Numbered from the stretch's first letter, positions 1-6,746 are shown. The stretch: DNA of 13,756 nt from Candidatus Gallimonas caecicola (GCA_904394195.1 CAJFNH010000002.1:1-13756), one strand, 5' to 3'. Notes: a model not told the origin generated them from the letters alone. Made by a program: numbers and translations.

Positions 1-741
1 CATCTGCGCGTTGCCCCCCTGCGCCCCGTAGCCGGGAATGAGGAAGAAAGTGTGCTTGAGGCGCTCGCGCAGGATGGTAGCCTGTTCGGGGTGAGTCGCC
101 CCCACCACGGCGCCTACGGCGGAGTAGCCGTAATCGCCCACAAGGTCTGCGCCCCAGCCTTCCACCATATCGCCCATGCACTCGTACACGCGGCGCCCGT
201 CCGCGAGCTTCAAGTCCTGCAGCTCGCCCGAGGAGGGATTGCTCGTCTTGACCAGGATGAACAGCCCGCGGTCATATTTTTTGCAGTCGTCGAGGAAGGG
301 CTGCACGCCATCCGTGCCCAGGTAGGCGTTAACGGTGAGAAAGTCGCACCCCGCCACCGACAGGGCGCTCCCGCCCAGCGCCGTCTCGCCCAGGTAGGCG
401 GCGGAATAGCGCGCCGCAGTCGAGCCGATATCGTTGCGCTTGCAGTCGGCGATGACAAAGAGCCCTCGCTCCCTTGCATATGCGATGGTATCGAGGAAGG
501 CGCGCATGCCCGCTGCCCCGTACTGTTCGTAATAGGCGACCTGCACCTTGACGGCGGGAACGATGTCCGCAACGCTGTCCACGATCTTCTTGTTGAAGGT
601 AAGAATGGCGTCCGCCGCCGCATCACACGTCGTAACGCCCGCGCGCATCTCGTCGGGCAGATAGTCCAGCTGCGTATCCAGCCCCACGCAGGTGGGGTTT
701 TGCATGGCGACGATCTTTTCGATGAGCCTGTCGATGATCAT
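1..741 (-). CDS. pyrF: Orotidine 5'-phosphate decarboxylase, C-terminus cut by window edge
   Basis: Decarboxylates OMP to UMP, the last step of de novo pyrimidine synthesis, in the cytosol. The frame is open from ATG at 741 to the window edge, giving 247 codons with no stop, so the C-terminus is missing. The catalytic Lys-Asp network motif of the family is visible as DCKRNDIGSTA (residues 99-109, with D99, K101 and D104). GLDTQLD near residue 20 is the N-terminal substrate-binding strand, and VKVQVAYYEQYG (64-75) fits the longer group-2 (PyrF_2, about 270-300 aa) enzymes rather than the roughly 230-aa type. The start overlaps the pyrC stop as ATGA (741-738), and GGGAGG lies about 7 nt upstream, so translation is probably coupled to pyrC. 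It is the last visible gene of the pyr operon; further pyr genes may lie to the left. Confidence 0.95.
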   Translation of the reverse strand, partial: MIIDRLIEKIVAMQNPTCVGLDTQLDYLPDEMRAGVTTCDAAADAILTFNKKIVDSVADIVPAVKVQVAYYEQYGAAGMRAFLDTIAYARERGLFVIADCKRNDIGSTAARYSAAYLGETALGGSALSVAGCDFLTVNAYLGTDGVQPFLDDCKKYDRGLFILVKTSNPSSGELQDLKLADGRRVYECMGDMVEGWGADLVGDYGYSAVGAVVGATHPEQATILRERLKHTFFLIPGYGAQGGNAQM

Positions 742-2000
742 TTGCTTGCCTCCCTGTATCTGATGTCTCCGTCCACAAGGGTGTATTTCACCCTTCCGTA
801 CACCTGCCTGCCCGCGAACGGCGTGTTCTTGCCCTTGGATACAAATTGCGCGGGGTCGATCGTCCACTTCTCGTTGAGGTCGACGACGGTGAGGTCGGCG
901 GGCGCGCCTGCCTCGATGGCGCCGCCGCGTAAGTTCAGGATGGCGGCGGGCGCGGCGCTCATTCTGTCGGCGAGCTGCCCGAGCGTGAGCGCCCCGCCCC
1001 TGACAAGCTGCGTGTAGGAGAGCGCAAAGGAGGTCTCCAGCCCGCTGATGCCGAACGCCGCAAGGGCGTATTCCACGTTCTTATCGTCTTCGTGATGGGG
1101 CGCGTGGTCGGTGACGATGCAGTCGAGCGTGCCGTCCTTGAGCCCCTCGATAACGGCGAGCCTGTCGCGCTCCTCGCGGATGGGCGGGTTGACCTTGGTG
1201 TTGGTATCAAAGCCGGCGATGACCTCGTCCGTCAGCGTGAAGTAGTGCGGACAGGTCTCCGCTGTCACCTGCACGCCGCGCGCCTTTGCCTCGCGGATGA
1301 GCTGCACGCCGCTGTAGGTGGAGACGTGGCAGATATGCACGGGCAGCGAAAGGCTCTCGGCAAGAAGAATCTCGCGTGCGATGACAATGTCCTCGGCGGC
1401 GCGGATGCTGCCCTTGAGCCCCGTGAGCGTGGAGTAGTATCCCTCGTTGACGACGCCTCCGTCCACGAGCGAGGCGTCCTCGCAGTGACACAGGCATTTG
1501 AGGCCGAAGTCCGCCGCATACAGCATGGCATTCGCCATCAGATTGGTGTTGACCACGCTCTTGCCGTCCTCGGAGAGGGCGACGGCGCCCGCCGCCTTCA
1601 TGGCGCCGATGGCGGCAAGGTTTTCCCCCTTCTGCCCCTCGGTAATGGCGCCGATGGGGTGCACCTTGCAAAGATTCACCTCCTTCGCGCGGTGGACGAT
1701 GTAGGAGACGACCACCTTGTTGTCGGCAACGGGCCTGGTGTTGGGCATGCAGCAGACCTGCGTAAATCCCCCCTTCACGGCAGCGGCGCTGCCCGAGGCA
1801 ATGTCCTCCTTCTTCTCAAACCCCGGCTCACGCAGATGGACGTGCATGTCGATGAGCCCGGGCAGCACGGTGAGCCCCGTACAGTCGATGCCCTCGCCCG
1901 CGATATGCTGCGCAAGCTCGGCAATGACGCCGTTCTCCACGCGGATATCCAGCCTCTTTACACCCTCTTTCAACACAACGTCTGCATTTTTTATGATCAT
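738..2000 (-). CDS. pyrC: Dihydroorotase
   Basis: Cyclises N-carbamoyl-aspartate to dihydroorotate, step 3 of UMP synthesis; a zinc amidohydrolase of the class I type (about 420-430 aa; here 420). Metal-ligand and family motifs appear in order: DMHVHLREPG (51-60), CMPNT, SEDGKSV, HCED, ICHVST, TAETCPHYFTLTD, KVNPPIR and IVTDHAPH. The last contains the conserved catalytic/metal aspartate. The frame opens further to a TTG at 2033, but ATG at 2000 is preferred because AGGAGA sits 7 nt before it and MIIKNADVV is the usual N-terminus. It lies 53 nt after pyrB, and its stop overlaps the pyrF start by 4 nt. It is regulated with the operon through the pyrR leader. Confidence 0.97.
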   Translation of the reverse strand: MIIKNADVVLKEGVKRLDIRVENGVIAELAQHIAGEGIDCTGLTVLPGLIDMHVHLREPGFEKKEDIASGSAAAVKGGFTQVCCMPNTRPVADNKVVVSYIVHRAKEVNLCKVHPIGAITEGQKGENLAAIGAMKAAGAVALSEDGKSVVNTNLMANAMLYAADFGLKCLCHCEDASLVDGGVVNEGYYSTLTGLKGSIRAAEDIVIAREILLAESLSLPVHICHVSTYSGVQLIREAKARGVQVTAETCPHYFTLTDEVIAGFDTNTKVNPPIREERDRLAVIEGLKDGTLDCIVTDHAPHHEDDKNVEYALAAFGISGLETSFALSYTQLVRGGALTLGQLADRMSAAPAAILNLRGGAIEAGAPADLTVVDLNEKWTIDPAQFVSKGKNTPFAGRQVYGRVKYTLVDGDIRYREASK

Positions 2001-2053
2001 GATTTCTCCTCTTTCCCTTAAGATATCCCGCAAAGCATTGCAGCGGCCCTGTT

Positions 2054-2974
2054 TCAGACTTCCTCTTTCGTCAGAAGGAACAGGAGCGCCATGCGCACCG
2101 CGATGCCCGAGAGCACCTGCTCTTCGATGCGGGAGGTATCGCCGTCGATAAGAGCGCTGGTAAGCTCCACACCGCGGTTGACGGGCCCGGGGTGCATGAC
2201 GAGCGCGCCCGGCTTGGCATATTTCATCACGTCCTCGTTCACGCCGTAATATTTTGCGTATTCGCCCAGCGAGGGGAAGTTGCCCGCGTGCTGACGCTCG
2301 AGCTGAATGCGCAGCCCCATCACGACGTCGGCGCCTTCCACCGCCTCTTCGCGGGAGCGGCAGACAACGGCGCCCATCCGGTCAATGCCCGTGGGCAGCA
2401 GGGTACGGGGCGCGAACATGGTGACCTGCGCTCCCAGCTTGGTGAGCCCGAACAGATTGCTCTTTGCCACGCGTGAGTGACTGATATCGCCTAAAATGGC
2501 GACCTTCAGACCGGCAATGGAAGGGAAGTTCTCGCGCATCGTGAGCATATCAAGAAGCGCCTGCGAGGGGTGCTCGTTCATGCCGTCGCCCGCGTTGACG
2601 ACGTGCGCCCTGACCGTGCGGGCAAGCAGTCCGGGCGCGCCGCCCATCGGATGGCGGATGACGATGACGTCGTTCTTCATGGCGTCGAGCGTCTTGCCCG
2701 TATCCACGAGCGTCTCCCCCTTCTGCACCGACGAGGACGCCGCGGAAATATTGACGACGTGCGCCCCCATATACTTGGCGGCAAGTTCGAAGGAACAGCG
2801 CGTGCGCGTGCTGTTCTCGTAAAAGAGGGTCGTCACCGACTTTCCCTGCAGATGGGGCAGCTTTTTGATGTTCTGCCGGAGGAGCTTTTTCATGCTCATG
2901 CCCACCGTCAGGATCTCGTCGATCTCCTCGGCGGACAGATCATAAAGCCCCAATACGTCCTTGTGTTTCAGCAT
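2054..2974 (-). CDS. pyrB: Aspartate carbamoyltransferase catalytic subunit
   Basis: Transfers the carbamoyl group from carbamoyl phosphate to aspartate, the committed step of pyrimidine synthesis. At 306 aa it has the normal length for the catalytic chain. Carbamoyl-phosphate site: STRTR (55-59) inside FYENSTRTRCSFE, K85 in SVQKGET, and RHP (107-109). H135 in NEHPSQALLD is the conserved catalytic histidine region. GDISHSRVAKSN, MGLRIQLERQ (the aspartate-binding R-x-Q region) and MHPGPVNRG (260-268) complete the C-terminal domain. No regulatory pyrI is seen next to it, consistent with Firmicute-type control by PyrR. The start ATG at 2974 has AAGGAGAT upstream and follows the pyrR stop with a 1-nt gap (TAACATG), so translation is probably coupled. 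Confidence 0.97.
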   Translation of the reverse strand: MLKHKDVLGLYDLSAEEIDEILTVGMSMKKLLRQNIKKLPHLQGKSVTTLFYENSTRTRCSFELAAKYMGAHVVNISAASSSVQKGETLVDTGKTLDAMKNDVIVIRHPMGGAPGLLARTVRAHVVNAGDGMNEHPSQALLDMLTMRENFPSIAGLKVAILGDISHSRVAKSNLFGLTKLGAQVTMFAPRTLLPTGIDRMGAVVCRSREEAVEGADVVMGLRIQLERQHAGNFPSLGEYAKYYGVNEDVMKYAKPGALVMHPGPVNRGVELTSALIDGDTSRIEEQVLSGIAVRMALLFLLTKEEV

Positions 2975-2975
2975 G

Positions 2976-3521
2976 TTATCTCCTTGTGATCGTCAGCGAA
3001 TCTTCGCCGGCGCCCAGTTCCCTGAAGCGTACCTCGATATACTCCTCTTTGGACGTAGGCACGTTCTTGCCCACATAGTCGGCGCGCACGGGCACCTCCC
3101 TGCCGCCGCGGTCCACGAGCACCAGAAGCTGTATCTTTGCGGGCCTGCCCAGGCGGAAGAGCGCCTCGATGCCCGCTACGGCGCTCCTGCCCGTGTGCAG
3201 CACGTCGTCACAGAGCACCACCGTCTTGCCCTCCGGCGCAAACCCGAGCTCGTTCCTGCGCGCGTCGGGCAGAATGAACGCCGAAACAAGGTCGTCGCGC
3301 GCCATCGTGATGTCCAGCCCCGCGCAGGGGACCTCCCCCCTGCCCGTGCGCGCGATGAGCGCGGCAAGGCGGCGGGCGACGACCTCGCCCCCCCGCCGGA
3401 CTCCGACCAGAACAACATTATCCAGGCCTTCGTTGCGCTCCTCGATCTCATGCGAGAGCCGCACAAGGGTGCGCGCCAGGCTTTCCTCGTCCAGAATGAC
3501 AGGCCCCTTCTTTTTTTCCAT
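2976..3521 (-). CDS. pyrR: PyrR bifunctional regulator / uracil phosphoribosyltransferase
   Basis: Type I phosphoribosyltransferase fold, 181 aa, the usual PyrR length. In Firmicutes it binds pyr mRNA leaders in response to UMP/UTP and favours termination; many members also convert uracil plus PRPP to UMP. The PRPP-binding loop is VVLCDDVLHTGRS (101-113), and LDITMARDDL (69-78) and GVRRGG (40-45) match the family. The frame is open in phase up to a TTG at 3644, but that stretch is the RNA attenuator itself. ATG at 3521 gives the expected N-terminus (MEKKKGPVILDEE). The ribosome site is only a G-rich stretch (GGGGG, about 7 nt before), and an out-of-frame ATG lies 4 nt upstream. First gene of pyrR-pyrB-pyrC-pyrF. 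Confidence 0.96.
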   Translation of the reverse strand: MEKKKGPVILDEESLARTLVRLSHEIEERNEGLDNVVLVGVRRGGEVVARRLAALIARTGRGEVPCAGLDITMARDDLVSAFILPDARRNELGFAPEGKTVVLCDDVLHTGRSAVAGIEALFRLGRPAKIQLLVLVDRGGREVPVRADYVGKNVPTSKEEYIEVRFRELGAGEDSLTITRR

Positions 3522-3700
3522 ACATACGCCCCCGGCAAAAAATTCCGCACAAAAAAACGACCTTACGGACATGCCGCAAGACCGTTTGTCGATTGCAGGG
3601 ATATGCGCCCCTTCCCGGGGGCAAACCGCTCCATATACAAGCAAAAGCGAAACGAGCGTCTTGTCGGCATCGCGGTGCCGCTCTTAAAGATCCGTTTACG
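3522..3700 (-). promoter_or_regulatory. PyrR-controlled attenuator leader of the pyr operon
   Basis: Three mutually exclusive folds can be drawn. (1) A PyrR-binding-type hairpin at 3654-3683: lower stem GAGC/GCUC, a purine-rich bulge on the 3' side, upper stem GGCA/UGCC and hexaloop CCGCGA. The loop fits the CNGNGA core of the known PyrR binding loop, although the flanking pairs differ from the Bacillus consensus. (2) An antiterminator: 3658-3670 pairs with 3571-3582 over 12 bp with one bulged A, continued by CGUUU (3650-3654) with AAACG (3583-3587). (3) The terminator at 3551-3584. PyrR holding hairpin 1 would sequester the antiterminator 5' arm and allow termination when UMP/UTP is high. 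The pairing is seen directly; the mechanism is inferred from known Firmicute pyr leaders. Confidence 0.85.
3551..3584 (-). terminator. Intrinsic terminator of the pyr attenuator
   Basis: In the transcript, an 11-bp stem (arms 3574-3584 and 3558-3568, including a few G-U pairs) with a 5-nt loop (3569-3573) is followed by seven U (3557-3551). It lies in the 5' leader, before the pyrR start, so it can act only as an attenuator. Its 5' arm is also the 3' arm of an alternative antiterminator (see the leader entry). Confidence 0.9.
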
Positions 3701-3705
3701 CGTTT

Positions 3706-3734
3706 ATTATAGCACGTCGCCGCGCAAATGTAAA
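3706..3734 (-). promoter_or_regulatory. pyr operon promoter
   Basis: TTTACA (3729-3734), a 17-bp spacer and TATAAT (3706-3711). The start point is expected near 3699, giving a leader of about 180 nt before pyrR. The -35 begins only about 10 bp after the stop of the upstream metallophosphoesterase gene, and no terminator separates them, so some read-through into the pyr leader is possible. Confidence 0.9.
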
Positions 3735-3743
3735 GGATTTGTC

Positions 3744-4439
3744 CTAATAAATCTGCGTCAGGCGAAAATTTACCTTATCACATGAGGTCAGGAAGTATTC
3801 GGTGCCCCCGCGCTCGCACTTCAGCGGGAAAAAACCCGCGCCGTGCAGATGCCCGAACACCACCTTGTCCACCCCGTTCTCGTCGAACAGGCGCGTAAAG
3901 AGCGTCTCCTCCCGCTTGATATTGAAGGGCGGATAGTGGATGAGCGCGATGAGCTTGTCCCCTTCCGTGCGCACCTTGTCCACCTCGCGGAAGGCAAGGC
4001 GGAAGCGCTCCGCTTCGCGCAGATACAGCTTTTCATCATGACTTGTATAATCGGGACTGCCCGGGCACGTCCACCCGCGCGAGCCCGCAATGATATACGG
4101 ACCCAGTTTTACGCAGTCGTTCTGCAAAAAAAAGAAGGTATCGTCCGGCGCAAGCGCCCGCACGCGGGAAATAGCGCTCCACCAGTAGTCATGATTGCCG
4201 CGGATGAACACTTTCTTGCCGGGCAGCGGTGCAAGGCGGGCTACGTCGTGCATCCCCTCCTCGAGCTTCATCCCCCAGGAGGTGTCGCCGCCGATGAGCA
4301 CGATGTCCTCGGGCACGACCTTCTCCCGCCAGTCGGCAATGATTTTTTCGAAGTGCCCTTCCCAGACCTCGCCGAAAATATTCATCGGCTTTTCTTTGAG
4401 CCCGGAGAGGTGCAGATCGCTGATCGCAAACACCTTCAT
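3744..4439 (-). CDS. Calcineurin-like metallophosphoesterase
   Basis: A 231-aa cytosolic dinuclear-metal phosphohydrolase; the substrate cannot be told from sequence. The metallophosphoesterase motifs are complete and in order: DLHL (8-11), GGDTSWG (50-56), RGNHDYWW (80-87), HYPP (168-171) and FGHLHG (195-200). These supply the D-x-H, GD, GNH[D/E], H and GH-x-H metal ligands. GSRGW (119-123) is an extra motif seen in a clostridial/bacillar subgroup. The frame extends in phase to a TTG at 4475, but that codon coincides with a -35 element and the intervening codons contain the -10. ATG 4439 is therefore the start and leaves almost no 5' UTR. No Shine-Dalgarno sequence precedes it. It lies just upstream of, and in the same direction as, the pyr operon. 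Confidence 0.9.
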   Translation of the reverse strand: MKVFAISDLHLSGLKEKPMNIFGEVWEGHFEKIIADWREKVVPEDIVLIGGDTSWGMKLEEGMHDVARLAPLPGKKVFIRGNHDYWWSAISRVRALAPDDTFFFLQNDCVKLGPYIIAGSRGWTCPGSPDYTSHDEKLYLREAERFRLAFREVDKVRTEGDKLIALIHYPPFNIKREETLFTRLFDENGVDKVVFGHLHGAGFFPLKCERGGTEYFLTSCDKVNFRLTQIY

Positions 4440-4446
4440 GGGGAAA

Positions 4447-4475
4447 AGTATATCATAAACGCAAAAATTAGGCAA
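4447..4475 (-). promoter_or_regulatory. Promoter of the metallophosphoesterase gene (leaderless configuration)
   Basis: TTGCCT (4470-4475), a 17-bp spacer and TATACT (4447-4452). Only 7 nt separate the -10 from the ATG at 4439, so the expected start point falls on or next to the start codon. Together with the missing Shine-Dalgarno site this points to a leaderless mRNA. Confidence 0.7.
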
Positions 4476-4550
4476 GCCGTTTGTGCGCGGGAAACGGGAA
4501 CGCTGCGCAGAACTGCCGCAAAATTTTCCCGAAATGCGGCAAAATTGTGC

Positions 4551-4579
4551 TTGACAGATATGCCGCCATCGGTTATAAT
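4551..4579 (+). promoter_or_regulatory. tRNA-Gly promoter
   Basis: Perfect consensus TTGACA (4551-4556), a 17-bp spacer and TATAAT (4574-4579), ending 12 bp before the tRNA. A 7-bp inverted repeat (CGGTTAT/ATAACCG, 4570-4589) spans the -10 and start point. A second one (TGCCGCA/TGCGGCA, 4514-4541) lies just upstream of the -35; neither has an assigned function. Confidence 0.93.
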
Positions 4580-4591
4580 AAAATAACCGTT

Positions 4592-4666
4592 GCAGGAATC
4601 GCCTAGCGGTATGGCGTCAGCTTCCCAAGCTGATTCTGGCGGGTTCGACTCCCGTTTCCTGCTCCA
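4592..4666 (+). tRNA. tRNA-Gly, anticodon CCC
   Basis: A complete cloverleaf can be drawn. The acceptor arms GCAGGAA (4592-4598) and TTCCTGC (4656-4662) pair over 7 bp. The D stem is GCC/GGC. The anticodon stem is TCAGC/GCTGA around loop TTCCCAA, which gives anticodon CCC reading GGG glycine codons. The T arm is GCGGG-TTCGACT-CCCGT. The discriminator is T (4663) and CCA is encoded (4664-4666). It is a single tRNA unit with its own promoter and terminator. Confidence 0.95.
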
Positions 4667-4671
4667 AAACG

Positions 4672-4699
4672 AAAAAGCGCGGCGGCTGCCGCGCTTTTT
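4672..4699 (+). terminator. Terminator after tRNA-Gly
   Basis: A 12-bp perfect stem AAAAAGCGCGGC/GCCGCGCTTTTT with loop GGCT starts 6 nt after the tRNA CCA end. The U run is part of the stem, so it could work in both directions. Confidence 0.9.
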
Positions 4700-4721
4700 G
4701 CTGTTACATTCCGAATTTATG

Positions 4722-4752
4722 ATCTGCGGGGCAGCATGGCTGCCCCGCAGAT
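4722..4752. terminator. Perfect 14-bp inverted repeat, possible terminator of the downstream minus unit
   Basis: ATCTGCGGGGCAGC (4722-4735) and its exact complement (4739-4752) flank a 3-nt loop, beginning 4 bp after the stop of the 64-aa minus-strand gene. It has no proper U run on either strand. It may be an RNA 3'-end stabiliser or a weak terminator between convergent units. Confidence 0.5.
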
Positions 4753-4756
4753 GCGC

Positions 4757-4951
4757 TTATTTTGCCTTCTTGTCCGTCTTTTCGGTCTTGTCCGACATAT
4801 CCTTCAGACGTTCGTCCATCATCTCGTCCACCTTTTCCAGAAGCTCCGCCTGGCTCTTTTTGACGAGCGAGCGCGCCTTATAGCTGTTTGCAACGATGAG
4901 CGCACCGCCCACCGCGCCGAGCACAAGCCCGAGACAAAACATTTTTTCCAT
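4757..4951 (-). CDS. Small membrane-anchored protein, 64 aa
   Basis: Not assignable to a named gene. Residues 4-21 form one hydrophobic glycine/alanine-rich segment, a single membrane anchor. A short basic stretch (KARSLVKK) follows, then a charged, helix-forming acidic/basic tail (residues 33-64) ending in lysine-rich sequence. This layout resembles small YtxH-type envelope proteins, though length and sequence are too short for a firm assignment. ATG at 4951 has AGGAGG 5 nt upstream, a strong ribosome site. It follows the Myb/SANT-like gene by 53 nt on the same strand with no terminator between, so the two are probably cotranscribed. The 14-bp inverted repeat lies just after its stop. Confidence 0.75.
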   Translation of the reverse strand: MEKMFCLGLVLGAVGGALIVANSYKARSLVKKSQAELLEKVDEMMDERLKDMSDKTEKTDKKAK

Positions 4952-5004
4952 ACCTTCCTCCTGCGGTTATCCCGTCATGGTCAGTTTGTGAAGGTATGCC
5001 GCGC

Positions 5005-5577
5005 TTATTCGCTCCGTTCGCTGCGTATTTTTTCCAATTCCGCCCGAAGGCGCGCATTCTCCTCGCGCAGGTCGGCGGCGATGCGCTCGTACAGGGCGTC
5101 GATCTCCCGCTCGAGCTTGCGCTGCAGAAAGCTCTTGTCCTCGTGCACGCCCGCCGCCTCCGCCGCACGCCGCACCCGCTCGGGCTGCTTCTTTAAAAGG
5201 TTGCGGTACTTGTTCTGCATGCGCAGCATCAGCCGCTCGTCCCCCGCCGAGACGTTGCGGATGGCCCTGCGCACCGACATGCCCTTGCTCTTTTCCGTGA
5301 GCACCCGCCGCAGCATTTCGTCTGTCTCCTCCTCCGTGAAGGGCTTTATCTCGTTCGCGGTGAGATTTTTGCCCTCAAGGATGCGCCGGACGCGCTCGTC
5401 GCCGCGCTGCTTTAAAAAGGCATAGTAATAATTGCGCACGCTGCCCTTGGCGCGGTTATGCGCCTTACCGTACGTTTCAAACAGATAGGATAACGTCTTG
5501 CCCGCATTTTTTCCGCTGTAGATGTATTCGATGAGCCCCGTCGCCTCTTCTTCCGTATAGCCGTTGATCTTATTCAT
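5005..5577 (-). CDS. Tandem Myb/SANT-like DNA-binding protein with C-terminal coiled coil
   Basis: 190 aa, not a gene I can name. It has two similar helical repeats, about residues 6-57 and 79-131. Each opens with an aromatic-TEEE motif (YTEEE at 7-11, FTEEE at 80-84) and ends with a basic/aromatic third helix (RNYYYAFLK; NKYRNLLKK). That is the layout of Myb/SANT-like helix-turn-helix domains, as in the Firmicute RsfA-type regulators; any relation to RsfA is only an inference. Residues 147-190 (LQRKLEREIDALYERI onward) form a predicted coiled coil, which suggests dimerisation. The start ATG at 5577 has AAGGAG 8 nt before it. It is divergent from the plus-strand gene at 5701 and followed by the 64-aa membrane protein. 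A possible role is a transcription regulator or nucleoid-type protein. Confidence 0.75.
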   Translation of the reverse strand: MNKINGYTEEEATGLIEYIYSGKNAGKTLSYLFETYGKAHNRAKGSVRNYYYAFLKQRGDERVRRILEGKNLTANEIKPFTEEETDEMLRRVLTEKSKGMSVRRAIRNVSAGDERLMLRMQNKYRNLLKKQPERVRRAAEAAGVHEDKSFLQRKLEREIDALYERIAADLREENARLRAELEKIRSERSE

Positions 5578-5700
5578 ACTTCATCTCCTTTTGCCCGTCC
5601 GAAGGGCTCTGCCCGCACCGGCAGGGGAAAAAGGTGCCGGCGACCCTTTCCGGAAAAATTGTTGACATAATTTTATCGGCTTATACATACCAAAATAGAG
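5578..5700. promoter_or_regulatory. Divergent promoter region
   Basis: On the plus strand TTGACA (5662-5667) lies before the gene at 5701. The best -10 candidates (TATACA at 5682, TACATA at 5684) give non-ideal spacers of 14-16 bp and leave at most about 10 nt of leader. On the minus strand TAAAAT (5670-5675) is a -10 candidate for the Myb-like gene with a poor -35; its leader of about 85 nt contains the hairpin CCGGCA/TGCCGG (5618-5640). Sequence supports opposed transcription, but the exact elements are uncertain. Confidence 0.5.
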
Positions 5701-6582
5701 ATGCGTGTGTATTTTTTATCGGATATCCCCTGTGTACTGTTTATCAACGGAATGTGCCTGGGCGCGGTGGACTCCTTTGCGCGCTCGGTGGAGCTTGCCG
5801 CAATGGACGGCGTGTTTTGTGAATGTAAAGCGCCGCAGTTCGCTCCCGTCCGTTTCCGCTTTGACGAGGACTTCCTTTTTGCCCCGCCCGAGGAAACGCA
5901 GCTCTACTTCCGCGGTAACGAGGTGGCGGTGCGCGTGCGCGGCTTCGTGCGCGCCGATCCCGCGCTGCATGTGGTATGGCAGAAGCACCTTTCCGGGTGC
6001 CTTCTGACGCTGTGCGTGCAGGGGCGGGTGGTGCTCAACTTTGAAAACAAGGAGGGCTTTGTGCAGATCCCCCTTCCCTTTGCCTTTGAGCGCTGCGAGG
6101 CGAGTGCCGCGGGCAAACATATTCTGCTGGAAGGACAGGACATGTTTGCGCTCATCGACGAACACGGCAGACTTGCCCTGCTTTCGGAGGGAAAGGTGAC
6201 GGAGCGGGGCGTGACTATCACGGCGGAAGTGCCCTTCCGCGATGCACTGGCGCATGTGGCGCGCTGTACCTACACGGACGGCAGGCTGACAGACTGCACC
6301 ATCCTCTCCGTCCGCGAGCCCGACGAGCACACCGTTGCCCTTGCCCTTCTGGAAAGCGTGCTGGCGGGCTTTGACCCCGCCCCCTATCTCGCCCCCGCCC
6401 TTGCCCCCAAAGCGAGGCTGCTGCGTGAATTTCTGGGAAACTACAGCGCCGTCACTCTGCTGCAGAACAATGTCGTAGGGCTGATCTATGAGCGGAAGCC
6501 GCGCGTGTACGACGTGCGCGACTTCCGCGTGAGCACCGAGGACGGCAAAGTGAGCAATCTGGAGCCCGTTCCGCCCGCATGA
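5701..6582 (+). CDS. Conserved-looking hypothetical protein, 293 aa
   Basis: I do not recognise this protein. It has no signal peptide or membrane segment and is predicted mixed beta-rich in the N-terminal two thirds, with alternating hydrophobic strands such as QLYFRGNEVAVRVRGFV and LLTLCVQGRVVLNF. The last third is more helical and begins near VALALLESVLAGFDPAPYL. The reading frame is long and uses the GC-rich codons of neighbouring genes, so it is very likely real. The ATG at 5701 is the first start in frame. No Shine-Dalgarno motif lies in the 20 nt before it, and the likely promoter is so close that the mRNA would have little or no leader. It is one of two plus-strand genes here, is followed by a strong terminator and is divergent from the Myb-like gene. 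Confidence 0.75.
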   Translation: MRVYFLSDIPCVLFINGMCLGAVDSFARSVELAAMDGVFCECKAPQFAPVRFRFDEDFLFAPPEETQLYFRGNEVAVRVRGFVRADPALHVVWQKHLSGCLLTLCVQGRVVLNFENKEGFVQIPLPFAFERCEASAAGKHILLEGQDMFALIDEHGRLALLSEGKVTERGVTITAEVPFRDALAHVARCTYTDGRLTDCTILSVREPDEHTVALALLESVLAGFDPAPYLAPALAPKARLLREFLGNYSAVTLLQNNVVGLIYERKPRVYDVRDFRVSTEDGKVSNLEPVPPA

Positions 6583-6628
6583 ACGCCGCCGCACGGACGA
6601 AAAACACCCTGAACATACGACACCGCAA

Positions 6629-6671
6629 AAAGAGCAGCAGAGCTCTTTCACGAGCTCCGCTGCTCTTTATT
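6629..6671 (+). terminator. Terminator of the 5701 gene
   Basis: Stem AAAGAGCAGC/GCTGCTCTTT (6629-6638 with 6659-6668) encloses an inner 6-bp stem GAGCTC/GAGCTC (6640-6645, 6652-6657) and a 6-nt loop, then TTTATT. It lies about 46 bp after the stop. Confidence 0.85.
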
Positions 6672-6746
6672 GCCCGGCGACAGGCGGTCTTTGCTTTTTT
6701 TCTGTCGCCTTGCCCGAAGTATCCGACTCCAAACGCAAATAAACAC

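Noticed and set aside
1092..2021. Plus-strand open frame of about 310 codons
   Set aside because: It lies entirely opposite the well-supported pyrC gene and shows no protein-like pattern.
3563..3634. 23-codon leader peptide (ATG 3634 to TAA in the pyr terminator stem)
   Set aside because: No ribosome site precedes it and there is no run of regulatory codons; a PyrR switch explains the leader without translation.
3522..3644. N-terminal extension of PyrR by 41 residues from TTG at 3644
   Set aside because: The extension would be translated from the attenuator hairpins themselves, has no ribosome site and does not match PyrR N-termini.
5716..6651. Minus-strand open frame of about 310 codons
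   Set aside because: It is antisense to the 5701 gene, runs through that gene's terminator, and is rich in H, A, R and G as expected for a shadow frame. The plus-strand reading has a more protein-like composition and its own terminator.
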